Below are positions 33,307 to 41,539 of a DNA stretch of 64,000 bases, one piece after another. Position 1 is the first letter of the stretch; each line of letters begins with the position of its first letter. The position numbers and the translations under genes were made by a program. The notes under the pieces were generated by a model, which made no database searches, had not been told where the DNA came from, and was given only the letters and a program-made list of their open reading frames with translations. The stretch is from Marinibacterium sp050389775 (GTDB lineage Bacteria; Pseudomonadota; Alphaproteobacteria; Rhodobacterales; Rhodobacteraceae), in contig NZ_CP177149.1 in NCBI RefSeq assembly GCF_050389775.1, forward strand, positions 62,001-126,000, read 5' to 3'.

Positions 33307-33350
33307 AACCCGCCAGCGCGAAAGGACCGCCCTTTGTGCAAGGGCGGTCC
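33307..33350 (-). promoter_or_regulatory. Structured 5' leader element, family II copy 1
   Basis: GGACCGCCCTT (33324-33334) and AAGGGCGGTCC (33340-33350) form a perfect 11-bp stem with a 5-nt loop. AACCCGCCAGC (33307-33317) lies on the side nearer the gene, 48 nt from its start at 33259. The same arrangement recurs at 33804-33847. Confidence 0.65.
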
Positions 33351-33376
33351 GGGGCGGTGAGTAGGGATTGGAGGCG

Positions 33377-33757
33377 TCAGTATTCCGACGGCAGAAGCAG
33401 GGTCAGAACCCGACGCGTCTGTTCGGGATCAGAGGGCTCGGGCGAGCCGTACTGGTAGTCGACGTCGTACAAATCGAGTTTGAACCAGACCGTCGTACCA
33501 TCGAATTCGATGACCCCCATTTCGTGCCATCCCTGCGGGTCGCTGTCGGCATCGAAGGCGTCAAATGTGGCAACGCGGCGGGTCAGTTCCAGTTGGGCGT
33601 CAGGTCCAAGCGCCGCGACTCCACGTGTCATCACGAACTGGCCATGCGGGGCATCGGCGACGGGGGTGTTTCCGAGGATCGAGTGACGAAACGCATCGTT
33701 CTGCGCGGCAATGAGTGCGGCTTCCTCGACGGGATCGAGATCGAGTGTGGTGGTCAT
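33377..33757 (-). CDS. DUF3768-family protein
   Basis: A 126-residue protein of DUF3768. Landmarks are IAAQNDAFRHSILGN near the N-terminus, GQFVMTRGVAALG, FDADSDPQGWHEMGVIEFDGTTVWFKLDLYD and the ending DPEQTRRVLTLLLPSEY. The fold and activity are unknown; the family is confined mostly to alphaproteobacterial plasmids and islands. ATG 33757 is the family start, and the open frame beyond it is leader sequence containing the family II hairpin copy 2. It lies downstream of the ParB-like gene on the same strand. Confidence 0.83.
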   Translation of the reverse strand: MTTTLDLDPVEEAALIAAQNDAFRHSILGNTPVADAPHGQFVMTRGVAALGPDAQLELTRRVATFDAFDADSDPQGWHEMGVIEFDGTTVWFKLDLYDVDYQYGSPEPSDPEQTRRVLTLLLPSEY

Positions 33758-33803
33758 GGGATATCTCCGGGACGGGCCAGCCGATCCGATATCGGCTGTA
33801 GGC

Positions 33804-33847
33804 AACCCGCCAGCCGGAAAGGGCCGCCCTCGAAGTGAGGACGGCCC
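33804..33847 (-). promoter_or_regulatory. Structured 5' leader element, family II copy 2
   Basis: GGGCCGCCCTC (33821-33831) and GAGGACGGCCC (33837-33847) pair at 10 of 11 positions around a 5-nt loop. AACCCGCCAGC (33804-33814) is identical to copy 1 and lies 47 nt from the DUF3768 start. Two base pairs differ from copy 1 with both partners changed. Confidence 0.65.
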
Positions 33848-33883
33848 AAAGTTCATGTGGTAATCACACCGGTGTTTTCTTCG

Positions 33884-36055
33884 TCAGGCTGCATCCTCGC
33901 TGAGGAAGGCGGGCAAGGACGACGGTTCATCACTCTCCGCCTCGGCCAGAGCGTCTGCGGCGGGCGCGTCGCCTGCCTCGGCCTCGGGCGCATGGTTACC
34001 CATGTCGGTAGTAGCCTCCTTCGCACCGGCAAACACCATCCCGTCGGGTAGCCAGCGGGTCACCTCGGCGACCGTCGCGGCGTCGAAACCCTCCGTCTCG
34101 CCAGCAGTTTCCGCGAACGCCCGCTCCATCGCGGCTGCGAGATCGCCCTTGCGCTCGCGATTGCGATCCTCGGCGTAGTCGTCGCCGATCAGCTTGCGTG
34201 CCGTGGCCACCGCATGCCCCTTGTTGACCCGGCCCCAGTAGTTCTGCGCCGTCGGGCGCCAGCAAGCCGACACATCGACATCGAGCCGTACGCCAATCTC
34301 CTCGATGACAGGGGAGGGGCGATTGTCGGAGGAGAGCTGCGGCTTGACCGCCAGCCCCGACGCCCAGGCGAAGAGCGCCTGTTTGTCTTCGATCGGCAGT
34401 GCTGACATTGCCCGGAAGTCATCGGGTTTCTCCAGCTTCATCCAGTCAGTGGCGAGATCCTGTTCCAGCGCCTCGAGCATCTTCTGGGCGACGGTGTCCG
34501 CATGCAGTACCTCGCGGTTTTGCGCCTGGAAAGGACGGATCGAGATATCGAGCGCCTCGTTGTTGTAGGACCGCCCCAAAGCCTGCTCGCAGAGCGCGTA
34601 GAGCATCGCATCGAAAGCCACCTCGAAATCCGCCGCCAGATGCGCCCGCAGGATATGCTGGCGCGTCGCGCGCAGATCGTCGGCCAGGCTTGCCGAAATT
34701 CCGTCTGCCTTGCGTAAGGTTGCGGCCGGGTCGGAGCTCGGCACCGGCGTGGAGGAGGTCGGCGGAGTCACATGTGGGCGGGCAGGGGAGGGGGCGCCAT
34801 CCGCATCTGCGGTGGTCTCATTGGGCTCGGGCGCCGCAGGAATATCCTCGGGCCGAACAAGGCCCTTCTCGACGCGTAACTCCCCGTCATGGCCGATGGT
34901 CAGGACAACCCCCGCGATGGCACGATCTTCGTCCGTATAAGGGTGCCGCTCGCGCTGCAAGGCCTCGATCTCACGCAGGCGCGGCTCGATGGCGTAGTAT
35001 TCTTCCGTCTCCGCGTCAGTCCAATCCTCGCCGTCATTCTGCGCCGCCAGTTCTTCTTCGCGCGCGATGAGACGTTCCTCTTCGGCGAGCAGGTCCGGAT
35101 CAGGGTCGATATCCTGCGGATAGACCCGCCCGAAACTGCGAAACGCGCCGTAATCCACCGAGAGATGCACCTCGACCCATTTCCAGGCAGCCTCGAACGG
35201 TTTGGCGGCGGTTTGCAGCTTCTCGATGGCAAGACGCTCGAGGAGCTCGGGGTTTTCCATATGGGCGCTGGCACGATCGTCGAAGAGGTCGCGCAGCAGA
35301 ACGCCGCCCGCCGCCTCATAGGCCTCGATGCCGATAAAACGCCCAAGGCCCGAGTTCGCCGAGTGCGCTGTCTCGGTCAGCTGGCGTTTGATGCTTTGCG
35401 GATGGATGTGATAGCCACCCTTTACCGCGTTCCAGACCGCCAGTTGCCGATCATGGTCGTCTGTCAGCGTGAACGCCATCACGCATTCGAGGGTCAGATC
35501 GCCCGCGCGAAACTGTTCGATTATCTCCGGCGCGACACGGGCGAGTTTCAAGCGGCGGCGGACCAAGTCGACGGAGACGCCGAACTTCAGCGCAATCTCG
35601 TCTTCGCTACGCCCCTCGCCGATCATCGCCTCGAAAGCCTCGAACTGGTCTGCCGGGTGCATGGCCGCGCGCTGTAGGTTTTCGGTGGCGGAGGTCAGGA
35701 TGGCATTGCGCTCATCCTCGATGAGGCAGGGCACCGGGTGGTCTGCGGCGATCACACCGTCTTCGGCGAGCTGCTTCAGCGCCTTGAGGCGGCGCCCGCC
35801 GGCATCGACTGCAAAACGTGTCTCAGACAGCAAATGAACCACCAGGTTCTGCTTGATGCCCGTCTCGCGGATGCTGGCGAGGAGCTCTGCATCATCGTTG
35901 GCGCTCGCGGCGACCTTACGGACGTTGAGCCGGCTCGGCTCCAGCTGGTCGAGCGGGATCATCCGGATGTCGGTGGCGCCGTCAGGCGTTGCCGATCCAG
36001 CGGCTTCGGTGTTCTTTGAGGTGGTGGGTTTCGGACTGGTAGAGGTCTTGGCCAT
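33884..36055 (-). CDS. Large ParB/Srx-like plasmid protein
   Basis: A 723-residue protein with an N-terminal ParB-like nuclease/partition domain. IRMIPLDQLEPSRLNVRK (about 30-47), then DAGGRRLKALKQLAEDG and TENLQRAAMHPADQFEAFEAMI are the ParB landmarks, followed by an HTH-like DEIALKFGVSVDLVRRRLKLARV (about 152-174). The middle region is acidic and coiled; the C-terminal region (about 480-723) is specific to plasmid proteins of this type. It is much longer than RepB and not beside a ParA, so plain partition is unlikely; gene regulation or DNA handling during transfer is more plausible. ATG 36055 has the family N-terminus MAKTSTSPKPTTS. A hairpin leader lies 52 nt upstream. Confidence 0.83.
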   Translation of the reverse strand: MAKTSTSPKPTTSKNTEAAGSATPDGATDIRMIPLDQLEPSRLNVRKVAASANDDAELLASIRETGIKQNLVVHLLSETRFAVDAGGRRLKALKQLAEDGVIAADHPVPCLIEDERNAILTSATENLQRAAMHPADQFEAFEAMIGEGRSEDEIALKFGVSVDLVRRRLKLARVAPEIIEQFRAGDLTLECVMAFTLTDDHDRQLAVWNAVKGGYHIHPQSIKRQLTETAHSANSGLGRFIGIEAYEAAGGVLLRDLFDDRASAHMENPELLERLAIEKLQTAAKPFEAAWKWVEVHLSVDYGAFRSFGRVYPQDIDPDPDLLAEEERLIAREEELAAQNDGEDWTDAETEEYYAIEPRLREIEALQRERHPYTDEDRAIAGVVLTIGHDGELRVEKGLVRPEDIPAAPEPNETTADADGAPSPARPHVTPPTSSTPVPSSDPAATLRKADGISASLADDLRATRQHILRAHLAADFEVAFDAMLYALCEQALGRSYNNEALDISIRPFQAQNREVLHADTVAQKMLEALEQDLATDWMKLEKPDDFRAMSALPIEDKQALFAWASGLAVKPQLSSDNRPSPVIEEIGVRLDVDVSACWRPTAQNYWGRVNKGHAVATARKLIGDDYAEDRNRERKGDLAAAMERAFAETAGETEGFDAATVAEVTRWLPDGMVFAGAKEATTDMGNHAPEAEAGDAPAADALAEAESDEPSSLPAFLSEDAA

Positions 36056-36106
36056 GGTCAGGGTCCTTGTCACGCCGGACCCGGATGAGACTCTCTCTAT
36101 CCTTTC

Positions 36107-36125
36107 AAGCCCGGCACCCGGGCTT
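36107..36125 (-). promoter_or_regulatory. Leader hairpin upstream of the ParB-like gene
   Basis: AAGCCCGG (36107-36114) and CCGGGCTT (36118-36125) form a perfect 8-bp stem with loop CAC. It begins 52 nt from the start codon. GGGTCC (36061-36066) and GGACCC (36077-36082) form a second, smaller hairpin, and ACTCTCTC (36090-36097) is shared with the strawberry-notch leader. Confidence 0.5.
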
Positions 36126-36255
36126 CCCTTTCTCTGGCTTTTTCCAGTCCGAAACTTTTTGATCTTTTGATCCCATGACGACGTCAATGAACCTACTCGA
36201 AGATAGCACGACATTTCGATGCCGCCGAGGTGCGTTTCAATCAAACCTGACCACC

Positions 36256-37152
36256 CTACCCAAGGTGCTCACGCATCCATTTCGCTTCTTCTGTCGCGCT
36301 GCGGCCGAAATGCCGTCGGAAGTCCCGGCTGAATTGAGCCGGGCTCGCGTAACCGACTTTCTCGGAGATCAAGGAAACCGTGCCGACCTGTCGCACGATC
36401 ATCAGGCGCGCCTCGTGAAGCCGGATGGCCTTGACGTATTGCATGGGGGCGTTGCCTGTCAGGGCCTTGAAGTGCGCGTGAAATGACGGAACGCTCATGC
36501 CAGCGGCAGCGGCTAGACCCGGCACCGTTAGCCGGGTATTGTAGCTGTCGCGGATCCGCACGAGGCTTTCCACGATCTTCGCGGTCGGACCCTCGTGCTG
36601 TAGGGCCGCCATCAACGCTCCACCCTGCGGGCCGGTCAGAATCCGGAAATGCAGTTCGCGCATAAGCCCCGGTCCTATGACCGCCAATTCCACAGGGTCG
36701 CGCAAAGCCAGCAGCATACGGCGCAATACATCCCTGAGACTCGGCGTCATGCGGCTGGACACCAGGCTTTTGGCCGGGGCAGGCGGCTGTATGACCCCGC
36801 TTTTGCTAAGCATATTGGCTATTTCGGCGGCGAGGCGCAGATCGAAATCGACGTAGATCGCCAGCAAAGGCGCATCGCGGTCGGCCTGCGAGGCCATGCG
36901 AAACGGCACCGGCAGAGAGACGGCCAGGTAATGGTCCGTGTCGTAGCGATAAACGGCGCCGTCGAGAAACCCTTGTTTCGCACCCCGCAAGACAAAGACT
37001 GCGCCCGGCCGGTACAGCACGGGGACATCCTCCAGAACGGTGTCCGAGCGCAAAAACCGCACTCCGTCCAGCGCGGTCGGATTGTACCCCGTGCGCGGTG
37101 CATGCGTGGCGGCGAGCTCTGCAAGAGCGCCAGAATGGCCATCAATTTTCAT
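36256..37152 (-). CDS. AraC-family transcriptional regulator
   Basis: A 298-residue regulator with the AraC N-terminal cupin-like domain (about 20-170: VPVLYRPGAVFVLRGAKQGFLDG, YDTDHYLAVSLPVPF). Two C-terminal HTH motifs follow (about 195-290: VPGLAAAAGMSVPSFHAHFKALTG and VGYASPAQFSRDFRRHFG). It is divergent from an SDR gene about 95 bp away and probably controls it in response to a small ligand. The open frame begins at a TTG four codons earlier, but ATG 37152 is the more usual start. It marks the border between the plasmid backbone and the catabolic region. Confidence 0.88.
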   Translation of the reverse strand: MKIDGHSGALAELAATHAPRTGYNPTALDGVRFLRSDTVLEDVPVLYRPGAVFVLRGAKQGFLDGAVYRYDTDHYLAVSLPVPFRMASQADRDAPLLAIYVDFDLRLAAEIANMLSKSGVIQPPAPAKSLVSSRMTPSLRDVLRRMLLALRDPVELAVIGPGLMRELHFRILTGPQGGALMAALQHEGPTAKIVESLVRIRDSYNTRLTVPGLAAAAGMSVPSFHAHFKALTGNAPMQYVKAIRLHEARLMIVRQVGTVSLISEKVGYASPAQFSRDFRRHFGRSATEEAKWMREHLG

Positions 37153-37247
37153 AGGATCAGACAAGAAGAACAGAGGATACGCACTAAGAGAGCGGATTCT
37201 GAGAGAGTATTCGTCAAGACAGAGGCAATTTCAAGACGAGGAGCATC

Positions 37248-38075
37248 ATGTCGAATAGGACCTTTTTCATCACGGGCGCCAATTCCGGGTTCGGTTATGC
37301 CATCGCAAAAGCCGCGTCAGAGCAGGGCCACAAGGTCATTGGGACCGTACGTTCGGAGGAGGCGCGTGCCTCGCTGGCCGAACGGTTGCCCGCTGTCGTT
37401 CCGGTGGATTGCGATGTAACCAATTTCGACGCGATCCCGGACATCGTCGCGCGCACTGAGAAGGCGCACGGCCCTGTCGATGTGCTGATTAACAACGCAG
37501 GCTATGGCCACGAAGGTATCCTCGAAGAGTCGCCGTTGGACGAGTTGCGGCGCCAGTTCGACGTGAACGTTTTCGGCGCGGTTGCCGTGGCCAAGGCCTT
37601 TCTCCCCGCCTTCCGCACCCGACGCGCCGGGTTCATTGTCAACGTGACCTCGATGGGGGGCATGATCACCATGCCCGGCATCGCCTATTACTGCGGTAGC
37701 AAGTTCGCCCTGCAGGGTATTTCGGAAGTGATGCGCGCCGAGATGGCGCCATTCAATGTACATGTGACGACTCTTTGCCCAGGGTCGTTCCGCACTGACT
37801 GGGCGGGCCGCTCGATGATCCGCACCGAACGTTCGATTGTGGATTACGATGCGCTTTTTGACCCGATCCGCGCGGCGCGGCAGGAGAAAAGCGGCAAGCA
37901 GCTTGGCGATCCGAACAAGCTCGCCTTGGCCGTTCTCGAGCTGATCGCCTCCGACGCACCACCGCCGCAGCTCCTTCTGGGAAGCGATGCGCTCGGGTTG
38001 GTAAGCGCGCGGCTGGATCGCATGCGGCACGAGATCGCGGAGTGGGAAGACCTGACCCGTTCAACGGACGGGTGA
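37248..38075 (+). CDS. Short-chain dehydrogenase/reductase (SDR)
   Basis: A 275-residue classical SDR. The NAD(P)-binding TGANSGFGYAIAK motif is at residues 9-21, NNAG at about 83-86 (DVLINNAGYGHEG), and the catalytic YxxxK in YYCGSKFAL at about 145-153, preceded by a serine in VTSMGG. It oxidises or reduces an unknown alcohol or ketone in the cytosol. GAGGAG lies 5 nt before ATG 37248. The divergent AraC gene is the likely regulator, a pairing common for this SDR type. It is not in the same operon as the thiolase that follows after 144 bp. Confidence 0.9.
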   Translation: MSNRTFFITGANSGFGYAIAKAASEQGHKVIGTVRSEEARASLAERLPAVVPVDCDVTNFDAIPDIVARTEKAHGPVDVLINNAGYGHEGILEESPLDELRRQFDVNVFGAVAVAKAFLPAFRTRRAGFIVNVTSMGGMITMPGIAYYCGSKFALQGISEVMRAEMAPFNVHVTTLCPGSFRTDWAGRSMIRTERSIVDYDALFDPIRAARQEKSGKQLGDPNKLALAVLELIASDAPPPQLLLGSDALGLVSARLDRMRHEIAEWEDLTRSTDG

Positions 38076-38219
38076 ACCGGGCCGTGACGCGCCCGTTTCG
38101 GGCACGGTCGCGGTGAATTTGCACACCCGTCCCGCAGAATTGGGCGCAGAGCGCCGGGCGCGCTGCAGGTAAGGTGCCGGCGACGGCAAAGAGGCCAATC
38201 ACAATAGACGGATGTTGAT

Positions 38220-39398
38220 ATGCGGCAGATCTATATCGTGTCCGGCGTACGCACGGCGGTTGGAACATTCGGAGGAGCGTTGGCGGATATCCCTCCGTCA
38301 ACCTTGGCCGCGGCGGTCTGCAAGGAAGCCGTCAGCCGGTCCGGTGTTGACCCCGAAGCGATCGGGCTCGCCGTCTTCGGCAATGTCATCCACACCGACC
38401 GCCGCGACCCGTTTCTCGCGCGGGTCGCGGCGCTGGACGCAGGGCTGCCACAGGGAGTCTCTGCAGTCACAGTGAACAGGCTGTGCGGATCGGGGATGCA
38501 GGCCTTCATCCAGGCGGCGCAAGGGATCATGCTGGGGGATGCAGAGATTGCAGTAGCGGGCGGTGCCGAAAGTATGAGCCGGGCACCTCTCTTGGCGCAG
38601 TCGGCCCGGTTCGGGCGCAAGCTCGGCGATCAGATGCTGGCCGATATGCTGAACGGCGCGCTAACCGATCCCTTTCTCGACGTGCTGATGGGGGTAACGG
38701 CGGAAAACGTCGCTGGCACCTACGGCATCTCGCGTGAAATGCAGGATGCTTCTGCGCTCGAGAGCCATCGGCGGGCGTCCCAAGCCATTCGGAACGGGCA
38801 TTTCCGGGAGCAGATCCTGCCGGTCAAGATCAGGTCGCGCGGTAAGACCGCGTTATTTTCCGAAGATGAGCACGTCCGGCACGATGCCGAACTGGCCGAT
38901 TTCCAGAAGTTGCGCACGGTGTTCGCGGCGGATGGCAGCGTAACGGCGGGCAATGCATCGGGTATCAATGACGGCGCGGCGGCGTTGGTTCTGGCCAGCG
39001 GCGAGGCGGTCGAGAAATACGGGCTGACACCGATGGCACGGCTTTGCGCTTATGGTCAGGCCGGGGTCGACCCGGCGCATATGGGGATCGGCCCGGTGCC
39101 GGCCTCGCGGCAGGCGCTCGAGCGCGCGGGAGCCGCGGTTGAGGCTCTGGACGTGGTGGAGTCGAACGAGGCCTTCGCGGCGCAGGCCTGCGCGGTGGCC
39201 CAGCAGCTCGGCCTCGATCCCGCCCGCACCAACCCCAACGGAAGCGGCATTTCGCTGGGTCATCCGATCGGTGCCAGCGGCGCTATCCTTCTGGTCAAGC
39301 TGGCATACGAGCTGCGCCGAACCGGCGGCAGGACCGGTCTTGCGACCATGTGCATCGGCGGAGGACAGGGGATAGCCACAGTGCTGGAGTGCGTCTGA
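38220..39398 (+). CDS. Thiolase (acetyl-CoA C-acyltransferase)
   Basis: A 392-residue thiolase that cleaves 3-ketoacyl-CoA with CoA, or condenses two acyl-CoAs. All catalytic residues are visible: C in NRLCGSGMQA (about 90), H in ESNEAFAAQ...GHPIGASGA (about 348), and C in MCIGGGQG (about 378). The ESNEAFAAQACAV segment matches biosynthetic-type and BktB-like enzymes. It would complete a beta-oxidation-like path for the CoA thioesters formed by the ligases and hydratases downstream. It converges on a LysR gene with a 4-nt gap after the stop codons. Confidence 0.9.
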   Translation: MRQIYIVSGVRTAVGTFGGALADIPPSTLAAAVCKEAVSRSGVDPEAIGLAVFGNVIHTDRRDPFLARVAALDAGLPQGVSAVTVNRLCGSGMQAFIQAAQGIMLGDAEIAVAGGAESMSRAPLLAQSARFGRKLGDQMLADMLNGALTDPFLDVLMGVTAENVAGTYGISREMQDASALESHRRASQAIRNGHFREQILPVKIRSRGKTALFSEDEHVRHDAELADFQKLRTVFAADGSVTAGNASGINDGAAALVLASGEAVEKYGLTPMARLCAYGQAGVDPAHMGIGPVPASRQALERAGAAVEALDVVESNEAFAAQACAVAQQLGLDPARTNPNGSGISLGHPIGASGAILLVKLAYELRRTGGRTGLATMCIGGGQGIATVLECV

Positions 39399-39402
39399 AC
39401 TG

Positions 39403-40323
39403 TCAGTCCGACACCCAATCCGCGTCGTGGAAATGCGCGCGGACATGGCGCAGAAAGGCCGAGACGGGCGGCGTCTGATCGCCGCTCCGATGCACCAGCG
39501 CGATGTCGGCCAGAACGTTGTTGGCACGGATCTCCCGAAAGGCCACGCCAGGCAAAGCCACGCAGGTGAGCGATGCGGGCACAAGGGCAAAGCCCATCCG
39601 AAGCGCGACCAGACTGGTGATGGTCACCCAGTCCCGAACCTCTCGACCGATCCGGGGGACGAACCCGGCGTTGCTGCAAAGCTCCAGCGTGTGCCTGTGA
39701 AAACTGACTTCCGGGGGCTGATCAGGAATGATGAAGGTCTCGTCGCGGCAGTCGGCCAGATCCACGGTGTCGCGCTGCGCCAGCGGATGCGCGGCTGGCA
39801 GGAGGAGCAGAATTTTCTCCCGCCGAATGACATGGCTGTCGAGACCGTCGCCGCGGGGTAGGGTGGGGCGCATGAAGCCGATGTCGGCGCGGCTCTCGAG
39901 CAGGGCGGTGACCTGTCGTTCCAGCGTCCCCTCGCGTATGTTCAGCCGGACATCCGGCAAAGCCGCGCGAAACCCGCCGATCGCTTCCTGCAGGACGCCA
40001 GAATAGGCGATGGAGGCGCTGTACATGATCTCGATGGTTCCGGTTTCTCCCCGGCTATAGCGATGGGCATCGTTCACCGCTTGCTCGGCGGAGGCAACCG
40101 CGCGGCGGGCCGCCGGGATCAGCGCCGCGCCGGCGGGACTCAGGGCGACCGACCGCCTCGTCCGTTCGAAAAGCGTCACGCCGAGAATGTGCTCCAGGGC
40201 CTGGATCTGGTGACTGAGCGCCGGTTGGGCAATGCCGAGCGTGGATGCCGCGCGCCCGAAATGCGTGTCCTCCGCCAGGGCCAGAAAAGCCTCGAAATGT
40301 CGCAACTTCACGTTCCCCAACAT
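39403..40323 (-). CDS. LysR-family transcriptional regulator
   Basis: A 306-residue LysR regulator. The N-terminal winged HTH reads LRHFEAFLALAEDTHFGRAASTLGIAQPALSHQIQALEHILG (about 5-48), and the effector-binding domain spans about 92-300. It is convergent with the thiolase and divergent from another LysR gene about 160 bp away. The likely targets are the genes around the divergent region or the liv-type operon. Motifs do not show the ligand; BenM/CatM-type effector domains for aromatic acids are similar in layout. Confidence 0.9.
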   Translation of the reverse strand: MLGNVKLRHFEAFLALAEDTHFGRAASTLGIAQPALSHQIQALEHILGVTLFERTRRSVALSPAGAALIPAARRAVASAEQAVNDAHRYSRGETGTIEIMYSASIAYSGVLQEAIGGFRAALPDVRLNIREGTLERQVTALLESRADIGFMRPTLPRGDGLDSHVIRREKILLLLPAAHPLAQRDTVDLADCRDETFIIPDQPPEVSFHRHTLELCSNAGFVPRIGREVRDWVTITSLVALRMGFALVPASLTCVALPGVAFREIRANNVLADIALVHRSGDQTPPVSAFLRHVRAHFHDADWVSD

Positions 40324-40483
40324 GGTCCGTCCTTCCTTGCCTGTTCCTGCGAGCCCGGCATGACCCAGTCAGAATGATAATATTCTTCGATTAATAGGCC
40401 GGCAATAAATTATTGGATTGGATCATTTGTCCATGCCTACCCTGATGACTGACCCAACGGGAGAGGCGGTCAGGGAGGAGATC

Positions 40484-41506
40484 ATGACAAAGCCGGAATG
40501 CGGGCTGGGCGGCGGGCCATGGACGCGGGTAAACTGGGACCATCTGCGGTTCTTTCTTGCGGTGGCCCGTACGGGAACACTGGCCGCCGCCGCCAACTTG
40601 CTGACCACCGATCACACGACCGTCTCCCGCCGCATCAAGCGGCTGGAGCAGGAAATCGGCGTCAAGCTCTTTCGGAGATCCAATGCTGGCTACAGCCTGA
40701 CGTCGGCGGGGGAGCGGTTGCTGGCCGCCAGCGACAGGATCGAGACGGCACTTTTCGAAGGTGTGACAATGGCGGCCAGCGATCATGGCGCCCTGTCGGG
40801 CAAGGTCCGTATCGGGGCGCCTGACGGGTTGGGATCGCTGTTTCTCGCTCGGCAGATCCCCAAGCTTCTGGAGACCAACAAGGAACTGGAGGTCGAGCTG
40901 ATCGCGACGGCGCGATCCTTCGACGTGATTACAGGAGAGGCGGATATTGCGATATCCATCCCGGTGCCGCGGCAAAGTCGCCTTGTCTACCGCCGTCTGA
41001 CCGATTACGCGCTGATGATCTACGGCAGCCGCGACTACCTGGCACGGCATCCGGTCAGCGACCCGCGGGATCTGGGGCGACACGGCTTCATCGGCTATGT
41101 GGAGCGGGACCTTTACGCGCCCGAACTGGATTATCTGGACGCCGTCGCGCCCAACCTCGGCGTTCCTCTGCGCAGCACCAATCTTCTGGCCCAGGTACAT
41201 GCAACGCTGGCCGGGCATGGGCTCTGCGTGCTGCCGGCCTTCGTCGCGCATCATTTCACCGATCTGTTCGTTGTTCTGCCCGAACATTTCCGGCTGCAGC
41301 GGTCGTTCTTCATCCAGACCCATGAAGACAGGCGTGCGACGCCGCTGATCCGCAGCGTGATCGACTTCATTATCGAGCGCGCCAGGGCGGAACGGGCGGT
41401 GTTTCTGCCTGACGCCGGAACGATGCAGGAATGGGCCCGGGTCCGGGCAAAAATGCACAGCACTCGGGTGGAACTGCTTCTACCCCGGTTTGAGAGCGGA
41501 ACTTAA
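40484..41506 (+). CDS. LysR-family transcriptional regulator
   Basis: A 340-residue LysR regulator with the HTH at about 18-75 (NWDHLRFFLAVARTGTLAAAANLLTTDHTTVSRRIKRLEQEIG) and the substrate domain to about 310. The HTH start and the GGGAGGAG site 3-8 nt before ATG 40484 support this start over the upstream ATG at 40418. It reads toward the Liv-type operon 33 bp downstream and is probably its regulator. The extra 35-residue C-terminal extension (about 300-340) is longer than usual. Confidence 0.9.
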   Translation: MTKPECGLGGGPWTRVNWDHLRFFLAVARTGTLAAAANLLTTDHTTVSRRIKRLEQEIGVKLFRRSNAGYSLTSAGERLLAASDRIETALFEGVTMAASDHGALSGKVRIGAPDGLGSLFLARQIPKLLETNKELEVELIATARSFDVITGEADIAISIPVPRQSRLVYRRLTDYALMIYGSRDYLARHPVSDPRDLGRHGFIGYVERDLYAPELDYLDAVAPNLGVPLRSTNLLAQVHATLAGHGLCVLPAFVAHHFTDLFVVLPEHFRLQRSFFIQTHEDRRATPLIRSVIDFIIERARAERAVFLPDAGTMQEWARVRAKMHSTRVELLLPRFESGT

Positions 41507-41539
41507 TCTTGTGTTCACAGTCCTTGGGAGGGGAATTCA

